Positions 1 through 8,214 of a stretch of DNA of 64,000 bases are shown one piece after another. The DNA lies in assembly GCA_016841945.1 (NCBI GenBank), contig JAENYC010000006.1:53550-117549 (forward strand), read 5' to 3'. This DNA comes from Haloplasma contractile. Its GTDB lineage: Bacteria > Bacillota_I > Bacilli_A > Haloplasmatales > Haloplasmataceae. The stretch's first letter is position 1, and each line of letters starts with the position of its first letter. Under the pieces are notes generated by a model that worked only from the letters and a program-made list of their open reading frames with translations, ran no database searches and was not told the origin of the DNA. The position numbers and the translations under genes are program-made.

Positions 1-206
1 ATATATCTTCAAATTCTTCTTTGCTTATTATTACACCTACTCTTTTTAGGATAATCCGGAAATGGTAATTCATCTGGATCATCTAAAGTTATATTAGATG
101 AAGTATTGTTTGTCTCATCATTTCGTACTAATTGATTTCAACTATTGATTAGTCCAAAAGACAATCCTGTAAAAACAAGTAAAAAAATAATCAATTTCTT
201 CATCAT
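1..206 (-). pseudogene. degenerate secreted-peptide gene (possible signalling propeptide)
   Basis: Read leftwards from ATG at 206 or 203 (GGAAG lies just upstream), this encodes a Lys-Lys start and a hydrophobic signal-peptide-like stretch, then meets TGA at 140-138 after 21-22 codons. Beyond the TGA the same frame stays protein-like: an Asn/Thr/Asp-rich linker, then DELPFPDYP. At an A5 run (47-43) the sensible frame moves, giving GVIISKEEFEDI up to the window edge. It diverges from an Rgg/PlcR-like regulator and shares a palindrome with it, the usual place for a pheromone precursor. Two readings are possible: a short 22-residue peptide gene as it stands, or a longer secreted protein broken by a stop and a frameshift. 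I favour the second. The function is inferred from position only. Confidence 0.45.
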
Positions 207-246
207 ACTTCCGCCCTTCATTCTTTAAAAGTACAATAATACAACC

Positions 247-262
247 AGCGACATATGTCGCT
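247..262. promoter_or_regulatory. 16-bp perfect palindrome, candidate operator of the adjacent regulator
   Basis: AGCGACATATGTCGCT is a perfect dyad between the divergent peptide gene and the regulator gene. The half-site AGCGACATAT recurs at 1246-1255, upstream of the next operon. A dyad next to an HTH regulator gene and repeated before the adjoining operon is the expected layout for that regulator's binding site. No binding data are available, so the assignment is inference. Confidence 0.5.
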
Positions 263-281
263 TTTTAAAGAAGGTGAAAAA

Positions 282-1202
282 ATGGATACAATGGGCTTCA
301 TGAATTTTATTGAAGATCTAAGATATTCTCGTGGTATGTCACAGGAGGACTTTTTGCATGATGTTATATCTGTAAGACAATATCAAAGATATAGAAATGG
401 GGAAAGTGAAGTATCAATGGATTGTATTGAACGAATGTCAATAAAACTTGGTATAGAAACTAGAAAATTATTAGCTGATTTTCAGCATGAGAAGTTTCGA
501 GAGAAAGAAAAGGTTGAGGAGTTTTACAACAGTGTGGTTTATAAGAAACAGGATGATGTTATCAAATTTGAGAAGTATTTCGATACACATAAGTTCTTGG
601 ATAAAACAAATGAAGAAATATATACTCTAGCTATAATATTGAAAGAATATTTGTTGCATAATTTAAACAAAGAACAGTTTTTAACAAAGGTATATAATCT
701 GATTAATTATCCAAAAATATTGGATTATGATATATTAAGAGATGTAGAGATTATAGGATTATTAGTTATCTACCAACATAATAAAAATATTAGGTCAGAC
801 ATAATCAAGTTGGTAAAAAGCATTGATGAAAACAGAAATTTGCTAGTATCAGGACAGTCGTATTTTGTGCTAATTATATTTGCATATTTTATTGCTATTG
901 ATTACAATAACAAAGAGATGTATGAAGAAGCTGAAGAATATTGCTTTAAAGCAATAAATCTGCTGAGAAAAAAACATAGTGATTATTCACTTTATTTGAT
1001 TTATTACCAACTGGCAAAATCTTATTTTTGTAGAGGAATGACATACCAGTTTAAAGAAACTCTCTATAAATGTATTATTCAGACTAGAGCAATAAACTCA
1101 ACAAAGTTAACAGGACAAATTAATGAGATGATAAAAGAACACTTCAACATTAATGCTGATTCATTCTTAATGGAGTACATAAAAATGGAAAAGAAAACAT
1201 GA
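282..1202 (+). CDS. Rgg/PlcR-like (RRNPPA-type) transcriptional regulator, HTH plus TPR-like helices
   Basis: About 306 residues. Residues 7-60 form a Cro/C1-type helix-turn-helix (MSQEDF, then SVRQYQRYRNGES). The remaining 240 residues are helical with repeated Tyr/Leu spacing, as in the TPR peptide-binding domains of PlcR, Rgg and AimR. I chose ATG 282 because AAGGTGA sits 5-6 bases upstream. An in-frame ATG at 255 lies inside the palindrome and has no ribosome site. Proteins of this family bind a re-imported secreted peptide and switch genes nearby. Its divergent partner here looks broken. The family is assigned from architecture, and the cognate peptide is unproven. Confidence 0.72.
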   Translation: MDTMGFMNFIEDLRYSRGMSQEDFLHDVISVRQYQRYRNGESEVSMDCIERMSIKLGIETRKLLADFQHEKFREKEKVEEFYNSVVYKKQDDVIKFEKYFDTHKFLDKTNEEIYTLAIILKEYLLHNLNKEQFLTKVYNLINYPKILDYDILRDVEIIGLLVIYQHNKNIRSDIIKLVKSIDENRNLLVSGQSYFVLIIFAYFIAIDYNNKEMYEEAEEYCFKAINLLRKKHSDYSLYLIYYQLAKSYFCRGMTYQFKETLYKCIIQTRAINSTKLTGQINEMIKEHFNINADSFLMEYIKMEKKT

Positions 1203-1208
1203 TTTTAT

Positions 1209-1240
1209 CCTAAAAAAATCATATTTTCTTTTTAGGGTTT
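1209..1240 (+). terminator. weak hairpin after the regulator
   Basis: CCTAAAAA (1209-1216) pairs with TTTTTAGG (1229-1236), followed by GTTTA. The stem is AT-rich and the T-run is poor. Confidence 0.35.
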
Positions 1241-1245
1241 ATAGA

Positions 1246-1260
1246 AGCGACATATATGCT
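1246..1260. promoter_or_regulatory. second copy of the AGCGACATAT half-site
   Basis: AGCGACATATATGCT repeats the first ten bases of the palindrome at 247-262 and has a degenerate second arm. It lies about 165 bases upstream of the gene at 1424, in the only gap before that operon. It may let the upstream regulator control the transporter/protease genes. Confidence 0.42.
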
Positions 1261-1423
1261 ATGTTGATGTGATTAAAATGTATGATAATATGAATTAAAG
1301 ATATGTCAAATTAGATGAGTATTAAGTTAGTGGATAATATCGATTCAATAATAGAGTTTGGTTTAATTAAAAAAAAGCAAGCGCATTTCTTTTAAGTTTG
1401 ATTTTGATTAAGGAGATAAATAT

Positions 1424-1942
1424 ATGAAAAAAATCATTTTTATAATGGCAATTATATTTTTATTATTTTTTCTTTTTAGTAAGGATTATATTGACTACAA
1501 AAGAACTGGAGTGAACTATTTTATTAACAATGAGGATTACATTTATAGCCAAATTTATTACACTGAATCTTTTAGTTTTTCCCTAGATAATATTGATGAA
1601 GGATTTACATTTGATGATAAATATATGTTCCAGATAATAGATTACGAGCAAGAAGATGACACATTATTTATGAACTTTGTGATAAAGAATAATGATAATA
1701 AATATGGAATAGGTGAAATCCTATACTTATATTCATTTGAAACTTCAAATAGGGATTATTCAATATACCTTACATATAATGGAGTTTTGTACCAAGGTAA
1801 ATTACAAAATGAAGGACCATTTAATAATGATGGATTTCGTTTTACAATTAAATTCGAAGATATTCAGGATATAGTTTCAGATTCAAGTACAATTACTGTA
1901 GATTTTAATAATTTTATTATAACTACTTATGAAAGGAGATAA
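1424..1942 (+). CDS. membrane-anchored protein of unknown function
   Basis: 172 residues behind a good site (AAGGAGATAAATAT). Residues 2-20 are a strongly hydrophobic anchor or signal peptide without an obvious lipobox. The rest is acidic and rich in Tyr, Phe and Asn, and looks like a small beta-rich extracellular domain. No family is recognised. It is the first gene of a tight run with an ABC ATPase (2-base gap), an ABC permease and a subtilisin-like protease, so it may be an accessory or substrate-side protein of that exporter. Confidence 0.6.
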   Translation: MKKIIFIMAIIFLLFFLFSKDYIDYKRTGVNYFINNEDYIYSQIYYTESFSFSLDNIDEGFTFDDKYMFQIIDYEQEDDTLFMNFVIKNNDNKYGIGEILYLYSFETSNRDYSIYLTYNGVLYQGKLQNEGPFNNDGFRFTIKFEDIQDIVSDSSTITVDFNNFIITTYERR

Positions 1943-1944
1943 AT

Positions 1945-2847
1945 ATGAGTTTAATTGTGAAGGGTCTAAAGAAGTCTTATGGAAAAAAAACTGTGCTAGA
2001 GAACATTAACTTAAATATAACTAAGGGAGTTAGCATAGGCTTACTTGGACCAAATGGTGCTGGAAAGACAACTTTAGTTAGATGTTGCACTGGTTTATCT
2101 AAATTTAAATCAGGTGAAGTAATTATTGGAAGCAATAGTATTAGTAGTCATTTTATTGATTATATATCAGAAATTTCAATTATATTTGATAAGTCTCATT
2201 TTTATGAGAATTTGACGGGGTATCAAAATTTACTAATGTGTTATGATTTGAAGGGTGTAGAGAAAAGTGGTTTAGATGACATTGTTGAAGTTGTTGGAAT
2301 GACAAATCGTATTCACGAAAAGGTGAGTAAATATTCGTTTGGTATGAAGAAAAGACTTCAAGTAGCGATGAGTCTTATTGGAAATCCCTCATACATTTTT
2401 CTTGATGAACCATTCAATGGATTAGACTTGAATGCTACAAATGCATTTGTGAAGTTATTTAAGACTATAAAGGATCGAGGAGTGTCATTGATTATCTCTA
2501 CTCACAATATAAGTGTACTTGATGAGCTAGTTGATGAATTATTTATACTTTTTAACGGCTCTATTATTGGTCAAGTGAAAGGTAGAGATATTCATGATCA
2601 AATAGTTAAAATTGAGTTAGAAAGTACAACTAAAGTTAATTATGATTCTGAATTAGATCCAAAGTTTACTCTTATTGATATGACAGATGAAAAAATAGTT
2701 CTTAGGTGCGACGGTGATACATCAATATATAAATCATCTTTTTTAGAGAAAGTAAAAAAATATGTTAGAAAAATCACTATTGAAAAATATATAGAATTCT
2801 ATTACTCAAGCTTATTAGGAGGGGATAACTGTGAACAGATTGTATAG
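1945..2847 (+). CDS. ABC transporter ATP-binding protein
   Basis: 300 residues. Walker A GPNGAGKTT lies near residue 34, the signature is YSFGMKKRL, Walker B is YIFLDEP, and STHN supplies the switch His. The first 210 residues are a full ABC domain of the drug/peptide exporter type. The extra 90 at the C-terminus form an added domain like that in other ABC-2 ATPases. It overlaps the permease gene by 17 bases, so the two are translationally coupled. It probably exports or confers immunity to a peptide, given the protease and peptide-type regulator nearby. The substrate is unknown. Confidence 0.88.
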   Translation: MSLIVKGLKKSYGKKTVLENINLNITKGVSIGLLGPNGAGKTTLVRCCTGLSKFKSGEVIIGSNSISSHFIDYISEISIIFDKSHFYENLTGYQNLLMCYDLKGVEKSGLDDIVEVVGMTNRIHEKVSKYSFGMKKRLQVAMSLIGNPSYIFLDEPFNGLDLNATNAFVKLFKTIKDRGVSLIISTHNISVLDELVDELFILFNGSIIGQVKGRDIHDQIVKIELESTTKVNYDSELDPKFTLIDMTDEKIVLRCDGDTSIYKSSFLEKVKKYVRKITIEKYIEFYYSSLLGGDNCEQIV

Positions 2848-3781
2848 ATTGTTAGTTTTAGAGTTTCGTAAAATGTATACAAAGAATTTTGTATTAGTAG
2901 CCTTCTTGTTTACTTTGTTGCTAATAGTGTTTAACGCTGATAGTTTAAGTAATGAGGTTGAAACTGCTCCTAGAGATGAGTACTGGATTAGTGAGTTGGA
3001 AACTGAAAATTTGAATATTGATATTTATATATCAGAAAATCCTGATTTAGATGATGATGTAATCACCGATTTAATTGAAAAAAAAGAAATTAACCTTTAT
3101 AGGATTGAACATAACCTACAACCAAATAAAGATAAAAGCATAATAGGTTTATTGAAGTATAACAATTTAATTTATATGTTGGTAGTTATTGCCACTCTTG
3201 TAGTTTCTACAAGGATTATTACTGACGAGTTTAAAAACGATTCATTAAAACTTATCGCTACTTCTCCATATACGAGAAAAGAGATCCTGACTTGTAAACT
3301 TTTGGTAGTTGGTATTACGCCAATATTATTTATACTATCTATTTTGTTGTTTTCTATTTTAATTGGAGGATATTTTTTTTCTTTCTCAAATTTAAACAGT
3401 ATGAGAGTTGATATGATTGGTGATGTTTTAGTTGTCGAATCAAATATTGTCTATATTATTAAACAATGGTTGCAACAATCATATTCATTAATAGCTATTA
3501 GTACCCTTGCAGTTTTCCTTGGTATATTATTTAAAAATGCGTTGATATCTATCCTTACTAGCGTTCTTACATATTTATTTGGAACATATCTAACAGTTTT
3601 TCTTTCTAGATATGATTGGATTAAGTATTCGTTGTTCCCTCACGTGAATTACTACCTTTATAACTATGATAATGTTGATTTGCCAGAAATTACTACTAGG
3701 TTTTCCTATACTATAATCAGTGTTTATTTCTTGGTATTCTTATTGTTTTCCTATTCTACATTTGAAAGAAAGGAATTATAA
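2831..3781 (+). CDS. ABC-2 type permease
   Basis: 316 residues from GTG 2831 with GGAGG about 8 bases upstream. There is one hydrophobic segment near residues 20-35, then a charged loop of roughly 70 residues predicted outside the cell, then five more segments from about residue 115. This is the ABC-2 membrane protein layout. The motif NDSLKLIATSPYTRKE after the second segment is typical of the coupling helix region of this family. It partners the ATPase just upstream. Confidence 0.8.
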   Translation: MNRLYRLLVLEFRKMYTKNFVLVAFLFTLLLIVFNADSLSNEVETAPRDEYWISELETENLNIDIYISENPDLDDDVITDLIEKKEINLYRIEHNLQPNKDKSIIGLLKYNNLIYMLVVIATLVVSTRIITDEFKNDSLKLIATSPYTRKEILTCKLLVVGITPILFILSILLFSILIGGYFFSFSNLNSMRVDMIGDVLVVESNIVYIIKQWLQQSYSLIAISTLAVFLGILFKNALISILTSVLTYLFGTYLTVFLSRYDWIKYSLFPHVNYYLYNYDNVDLPEITTRFSYTIISVYFLVFLLFSYSTFERKEL

Positions 3782-3784
3782 TAA

Positions 3785-3916
3785 TTATTTAGGAAAGATG
3801 CACTGTTTAAACAAAAAGTAATAGTAGTTGTTCTCGTATTCTTATTGTATGTAATTTTAGTAGGGTTTCCTTTTAACCAAGAAAATAGCATGAATAATTA
3901 CAGTGGTATTTGGTAA
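3785..3916 (+). pseudogene. out-of-frame N-terminal anchor of the following protease
   Basis: Immediately after the permease stop, one frame encodes a basic stretch and a membrane helix (VIVVVLVFLLYVILVGF) followed by NQENSMNNYSGIW, then TAA at 3914. The protease frame begins at exactly this point. A -1 shift at TTTGG would join them into one anchored protease. No normal ATG opens this fragment; CTG 3803 after AGGAAAG is the nearest candidate. I read it as the detached signal/anchor of the protease gene. Confidence 0.55.
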
Positions 3917-4818
3917 ATGACGGTCAAGAAATAAATGGATATGTTGGTATTGAAGGTGAGGATATCAACTATATTAATCCCTTGACGATAGATTCGGAAG
4001 TTAGTATTGTTACAATAATTGATTCGGGAGTAAATTTTGATGTCTCAAATATAGGGTTTAGTCAGTATATTAACTATGAAGAAATCGCAAATAACAGCAT
4101 TGATGATGATGGTAATGGCTATATTGACGACGTATCAGGGTGGGATTTTATTAATAATGATAATGCTCAACACGATTCATCTAAAGATTCGAACCATGGT
4201 ACCTCAATAGTAAACATTTTAGTTGGAAATGACGAAGGTAATTATCGACCATTGGTAAGAGGTGTGAAGATTCTAGCTCTTAAAGTTTTTGAGGATGATA
4301 AATACAAAATATCTGATATAGTTGAAGCAATAGAATACGCAGAGAGGATGGGTTCGAAAATAGTTATGATGGCATTTGAATTGCTTTCATATGATGATGA
4401 ACTATACGAATTAATGTCTAATAGTAACATGTTTTTTATTTGTTCTGCAGGTAATTCAAGAAATACAAATCTTAATTATCCAGCAAGATTTGATATTGAT
4501 AATATGATTGTTGGTGGTATTGATAATAATGGTTATCCATCACTTACAACTAATTATGGTAGCGATGTAGTCATATATGCTCCAGCAGAAAATATCTATT
4601 CTATAAATCAAGATGGAGACTATGAATTCTATACTGGTACTTCTTATGCTGTACCTCAGGTTACATCACTTGCCGTTTATTTGAACGAAGTGCATAATGT
4701 AGAAACCACTGTACTTAAAGATGAGATTTTACTATATTCTAGGGTATCTTCAAGAGCAATATTGGGAGGGAATTACTTGTATATATTAAACTTAGATACT
4801 GCCTCTAACAATAAATAA
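3910..4818 (+). CDS. subtilisin-like (S8) serine protease, N-terminus disrupted
   Basis: 302 residues in the open frame, starting at a weak TTG with no ribosome site. The S8 catalytic set is intact: Asp in TIIDSGV, His in NHGTS, oxyanion Asn in SAGNS, and Ser in GTSYAVP. The frame has no signal peptide. That part lies in another frame just upstream (3785-3916), so the gene has probably suffered a one-base loss. S8 proteases in peptide clusters mature exported peptides or act at the surface. This one follows an ABC exporter, which fits. The start is uncertain. The catalytic domain call is firm. Confidence 0.75.
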   Translation: MVNDGQEINGYVGIEGEDINYINPLTIDSEVSIVTIIDSGVNFDVSNIGFSQYINYEEIANNSIDDDGNGYIDDVSGWDFINNDNAQHDSSKDSNHGTSIVNILVGNDEGNYRPLVRGVKILALKVFEDDKYKISDIVEAIEYAERMGSKIVMMAFELLSYDDELYELMSNSNMFFICSAGNSRNTNLNYPARFDIDNMIVGGIDNNGYPSLTTNYGSDVVIYAPAENIYSINQDGDYEFYTGTSYAVPQVTSLAVYLNEVHNVETTVLKDEILLYSRVSSRAILGGNYLYILNLDTASNNK

Positions 4819-4986
4819 CTCATCAGAAGATGTTCTTTTTTTAAATAAAAAATTCGAGTATTAGAATTAGACCATGATACAAATTGACCAAGTGGTTACA
4901 ATAGATTTCATATGTATTTAAAGATAGTACTTCTACTTTAGAATCGTGGAAAGTTAAAATGGCCAAATGACGATGAACTAGTTATA
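4819..4986. other. short intergenic stretch between convergent genes
   Basis: No open frame or clear RNA structure is seen. A T-run follows GATGTTC near 4835 but has no strong stem. Confidence 0.4.
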
Positions 4987-5628
4987 TTATTGAAAATTGT
5001 TAACTAATTTTCCATATTCAAGTAAATATGTTTTATCACATAATGATTCAATATCTTCTTGATAATGAGAAGTCATTAAAATGGTTGCACCTCGTTCTTT
5101 TTCTTCATTAATAAGATTATAAGCCATTTCCCTAGCATCTTTATCAAGACCATTCATTGGTTCATCAAGTAATATCAAATCAGGTTTTTCCATAATACTT
5201 TGAGCCAGTGCTAACCTTTGTTTCATACCGAGGGAATAAGCTTTCACTTTCTTTTTATCATGAGGATCTAAACCTACCTTTTTCAAAGCGTTTTTTACAT
5301 CTTCTTTATTAATTTTCTTTTTTATACTTGCAAGATACCATAAGTTATCAAAACCTGTATAATGGTCTAAAAACCCAGGTTTTTCTAAAATAACACTGAT
5401 GCTTTTGGGAAATGATATATCTTTATGTAATTCTTCACCAAATATCACGATTCTTCCAGATGTAGGTTTTAGTAATCCACATAATATTTTAAATAGTACT
5501 GTTTTTCCAGCACCATTTTTACCAACAAACCCATAAGTTTTATTCTTATCTAATTGCAAATTAATATTATTTAATATCTTATTGTTTTTAATCACTTTGT
5601 TTAAATCTTTAATCAGTATCTTATCCAT
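4987..5628 (-). CDS. ABC transporter ATP-binding protein
   Basis: 213 residues. Walker A is GKNGAGKT, the signature is YSLGMKQRLAL, Walker B is LILLDEP, and SHYQED contains the switch His. The length is that of a bare ABC domain, as in bacteriocin immunity and antimicrobial-peptide exporters. It is the last gene of a leftward run of four, behind three membrane proteins (16-base gap to the nearest), and provides their motor. Substrate unknown. Confidence 0.87.
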   Translation of the reverse strand: MDKILIKDLNKVIKNNKILNNINLQLDKNKTYGFVGKNGAGKTVLFKILCGLLKPTSGRIVIFGEELHKDISFPKSISVILEKPGFLDHYTGFDNLWYLASIKKKINKEDVKNALKKVGLDPHDKKKVKAYSLGMKQRLALAQSIMEKPDLILLDEPMNGLDKDAREMAYNLINEEKERGATILMTSHYQEDIESLCDKTYLLEYGKLVNNFQ

Positions 5629-5643
5629 AATTCCTCCCTATAT

Positions 5644-6384
5644 TTATAATAATTTAATATATATGTCTTGTTTGTTTTGATAAACTGATATGATAAACTT
5701 TAATAAGAAAATAAATAAAATTTTAATTAAGATGATGATAACTATCTCTAAATCATTATAACCATCATTCAGTAATTGTTTGTATAAACCAAAATGCAAT
5801 AAGGATTTTATATTCGGTAATCTAGTTCCTAAATAATAAAATCCAAATATAATAAATGTTGCGATTTTATAATCAAATACATTTTTAATGAATAACCATA
5901 TTTCTCCATGTAAAATAAAATTTAAAATTAGAATAACTGTTATTAAAAACAAAGTCTTATTATTTATGGGGAGTATTCCATACTGTAAGAATGATATCAG
6001 AACAGTAACTAGGATTAACAATACAACAAATAAAATGGTTATGATAAAGTGAATGATAAATTTGTTGTTCCAATATTTTTTAATTTTGATAAATCTTAAG
6101 ATGACGTTCATATCATAATTATTATATACGGGTCGCCATACCACAGTTAGTATAATGAGATACAATAAAATGATGTAAATCCAATAGACATAGAATAATC
6201 CTTTGTTAACATTTCCATACATGATTTTGACAATATCTAAGTTGTTATTAAGTTCAATATTTTTAATAATGATAAGATTAAATAATACTAAAATGATTAA
6301 AAGAAACATAAATAAGAATAAATATTTTTTTAAAAACATCAGTTCAAATTTTATTAATTTATACAAGTTATCACCAGTTTTCAT
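5644..6384 (-). CDS. ABC transporter membrane subunit
   Basis: About 246 residues, very rich in Ile/Leu/Phe, with six likely membrane segments. Three starts are possible: TTG 6402, ATG 6384 and TTG 6366, the last preceded by GGTGAT at good spacing. I list the ATG. It overlaps the end of the next membrane gene in the operon. No sequence family beyond ABC-2-like permease can be named. Confidence 0.65.
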   Translation of the reverse strand: MKTGDNLYKLIKFELMFLKKYLFLFMFLLIILVLFNLIIIKNIELNNNLDIVKIMYGNVNKGLFYVYWIYIILLYLIILTVVWRPVYNNYDMNVILRFIKIKKYWNNKFIIHFIITILFVVLLILVTVLISFLQYGILPINNKTLFLITVILILNFILHGEIWLFIKNVFDYKIATFIIFGFYYLGTRLPNIKSLLHFGLYKQLLNDGYNDLEIVIIILIKILFIFLLKFIISVYQNKQDIYIKLL

Positions 6385-7039
6385 TGAAATCTTTTCGATC
6401 AACTAATACTTCATTTATACAATATATTAAAAAGTTGAATGATAATACGACTAATACTGTGATTCCAAAGAATTTATTTTGATTAAAAGATTTCATTATA
6501 ATTGAATTTGTATGGAAATCCCAAACTCCTATACCACTTAGGATTATTATTGGTAGAATTTTGTTTTTAGTAAGAAGATATAGAAGTAAATATAAATTTG
6601 AAATCGTAAAAAATAATAGGAAATATAAAATGATATGATAAAAGTCGTTTATTGAGAAATTGAAACCTTTCGCTAAAAAATTAACTAAATACGATGATAC
6701 AATCATGATGAGTGAATAACTGAGTGAAAAAATAAAGGATATGAAAATTAAAAAGTTCATAATATTTTTCCTAAATTTAAATTGAGACATTAAAATTAAT
6801 TTAATATCTAAGTTAGTTATCTTTCCAAAGATATATAAATAAAAACAGATTTGAATATATATGAGATGAGGGGTAAATAAATATTGTAATTTGCCTTCTT
6901 GAATAATTCTTGAATCAAATAAAAAGTAATATAAGATTCTAAAAATAAAAAGATAAAATCCTAAGATAAATATATAAAATAATTTAAACCTTTTTAGTAA
7001 TAATATAAAAAGATTCCAATTATTATAAATTGTTTTCAT
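6371..7039 (-). CDS. ABC transporter membrane subunit
   Basis: 222 residues with six predicted membrane segments and almost no soluble loops. ATG 7039 follows a GGGGG site. It overlaps its upstream neighbour by 17 bases and its downstream neighbour by about 14, so all four genes should be one transcript. Three distinct membrane proteins served by one ATPase is a common arrangement in antimicrobial-peptide immunity transporters. Confidence 0.65.
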   Translation of the reverse strand: MKTIYNNWNLFILLLKRFKLFYIFILGFYLFIFRILYYFLFDSRIIQEGKLQYLFTPHLIYIQICFYLYIFGKITNLDIKLILMSQFKFRKNIMNFLIFISFIFSLSYSLIMIVSSYLVNFLAKGFNFSINDFYHIILYFLLFFTISNLYLLLYLLTKNKILPIIILSGIGVWDFHTNSIIMKSFNQNKFFGITVLVVLSFNFLIYCINEVLVDRKDFNENW

Positions 7040-7928
7040 TATATAAAACCCCCACTATGAAAAAAACAATGGTCAAAACAAATAAAATTAAGATATTGAT
7101 AATATACGAAGAAAAGGTGATGTTTACTACAGGTTGAGCTGGATATAAAATATTGAATGGATCAATATGACTTAACTTGAAAGCAGAAAATATGATCCAA
7201 AATCCTATATATATTAAAAAAGGCGTTAAAATTACTAGATAACGATTTTTAATAAATAAAGAACAGGATAAACCGATTGATACATATAAACCACAAAAAA
7301 TAGCGCCTAATATATACATAATAAAACCATATAGGTATGGATTATTAATATATAAACGAGAAAGAAATTCAAGTTGAAATCTATTTTCATATTGTGTAAA
7401 AAATATGTGTAAAGGATTATTTGAATCAAATATGTTATGAATGGTTTGAGTATATAAAGAATAATTCCAAATCCCTGTTCGAATATTAATATAAATGATA
7501 TTAGTTAAAATTGGAATTATAAATAAAATCATTGAAATTGTAAAGACGACTAGATATTTTCCAAAGTAATATTTTTTTCTAGACATTCGAGATAAATAAT
7601 AATTAATATTACCAGATTTCAATTCATTATAAATTGTATCAACCGTTGACATACCTATAACTAATGGGAAAATAAAATAATAAAATTGAGCATATAGGCT
7701 AATAGATATCGGCATGCCTAACCAATATTGATGGGATGATACTAAAGAAATCATTTTTTTTCCATAAGTTTTATCTCCATAAATTAAAACTTGTAAATTA
7801 TAATTTTCAAAAAATATTTCTAAATCTTGTAATGCTGATAATATAGAAATGAATATCATAATTAATAGTGAAATATAAAAGAATTTATTCTGAAATATTT
7901 TACGATATTCTGTTAATATATAATTCAT
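7023..7928 (-). CDS. ABC-2 type permease, first gene of the operon
   Basis: 301 residues behind GGGGGG at 4-9 bases. There is a cytoplasmic start (TEYRKIFQNKFFY), segment 1, then a loop of about 80 residues ending in STVDTIYNELKSGNINYYLSRMSR-type coupling sequence, and five further segments. This is the classic ABC-2 order. Promoter elements should lie in the AT-rich gap at 7929-8170, but I could not define them. Confidence 0.75.
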   Translation of the reverse strand: MNYILTEYRKIFQNKFFYISLLIMIFISILSALQDLEIFFENYNLQVLIYGDKTYGKKMISLVSSHQYWLGMPISISLYAQFYYFIFPLVIGMSTVDTIYNELKSGNINYYLSRMSRKKYYFGKYLVVFTISMILFIIPILTNIIYINIRTGIWNYSLYTQTIHNIFDSNNPLHIFFTQYENRFQLEFLSRLYINNPYLYGFIMYILGAIFCGLYVSIGLSCSLFIKNRYLVILTPFLIYIGFWIIFSAFKLSHIDPFNILYPAQPVVNITFSSYIINILILFVLTIVFFIVGVLYNENNL

Positions 7929-8171
7929 ATTCCCCCCTGTAATGTAAAACTAATTCTTAATAATTAATATTCAATTATCTTAACTATATTTAAATATTAA
8001 TATAATTTAAAATTACTGTCAATAGTCCAATCATAATAATGATCATTATATAAGAAATGAAATTAATTTAAAACAAGTTTATGGTCTTTTTATTATAAAA
8101 CATGAGGAGTTTGTCGAATTATGTCATTAAGATATGTTAGTATCATTATTAAAATATTAGAAGTTTACAGT

Positions 8172-8208
8172 AAAAACTCTTAAAGAATTAGTTTCCTTAA
8201 GAGTTTTT
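8172..8208 (-). terminator. bidirectional-looking terminator after the MMPL gene
   Basis: AAAAACTCTTAA (8172-8183) pairs perfectly with TTAAGAGTTTTT (8197-8208). T-runs are available on both strands. It sits 7 bases beyond the stop of the leftward MMPL gene. Confidence 0.8.
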
Positions 8209-8214
8209 GTTATG

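Noticed and set aside
138..140. Use of TGA as tryptophan (Mycoplasma-type code) to read through the peptide gene
   Set aside because: Trp is encoded by TGG throughout, and TGA is a clean stop at the ends of several intact genes (e.g. 1202, 25068, 40586, 52668), so the standard code applies.
1424..7928. Lantibiotic or other RiPP biosynthesis cluster
   Set aside because: There are transporters and a protease, but no modification enzyme (LanB/C/M, radical SAM, YcaO) and no recognisable core peptide.
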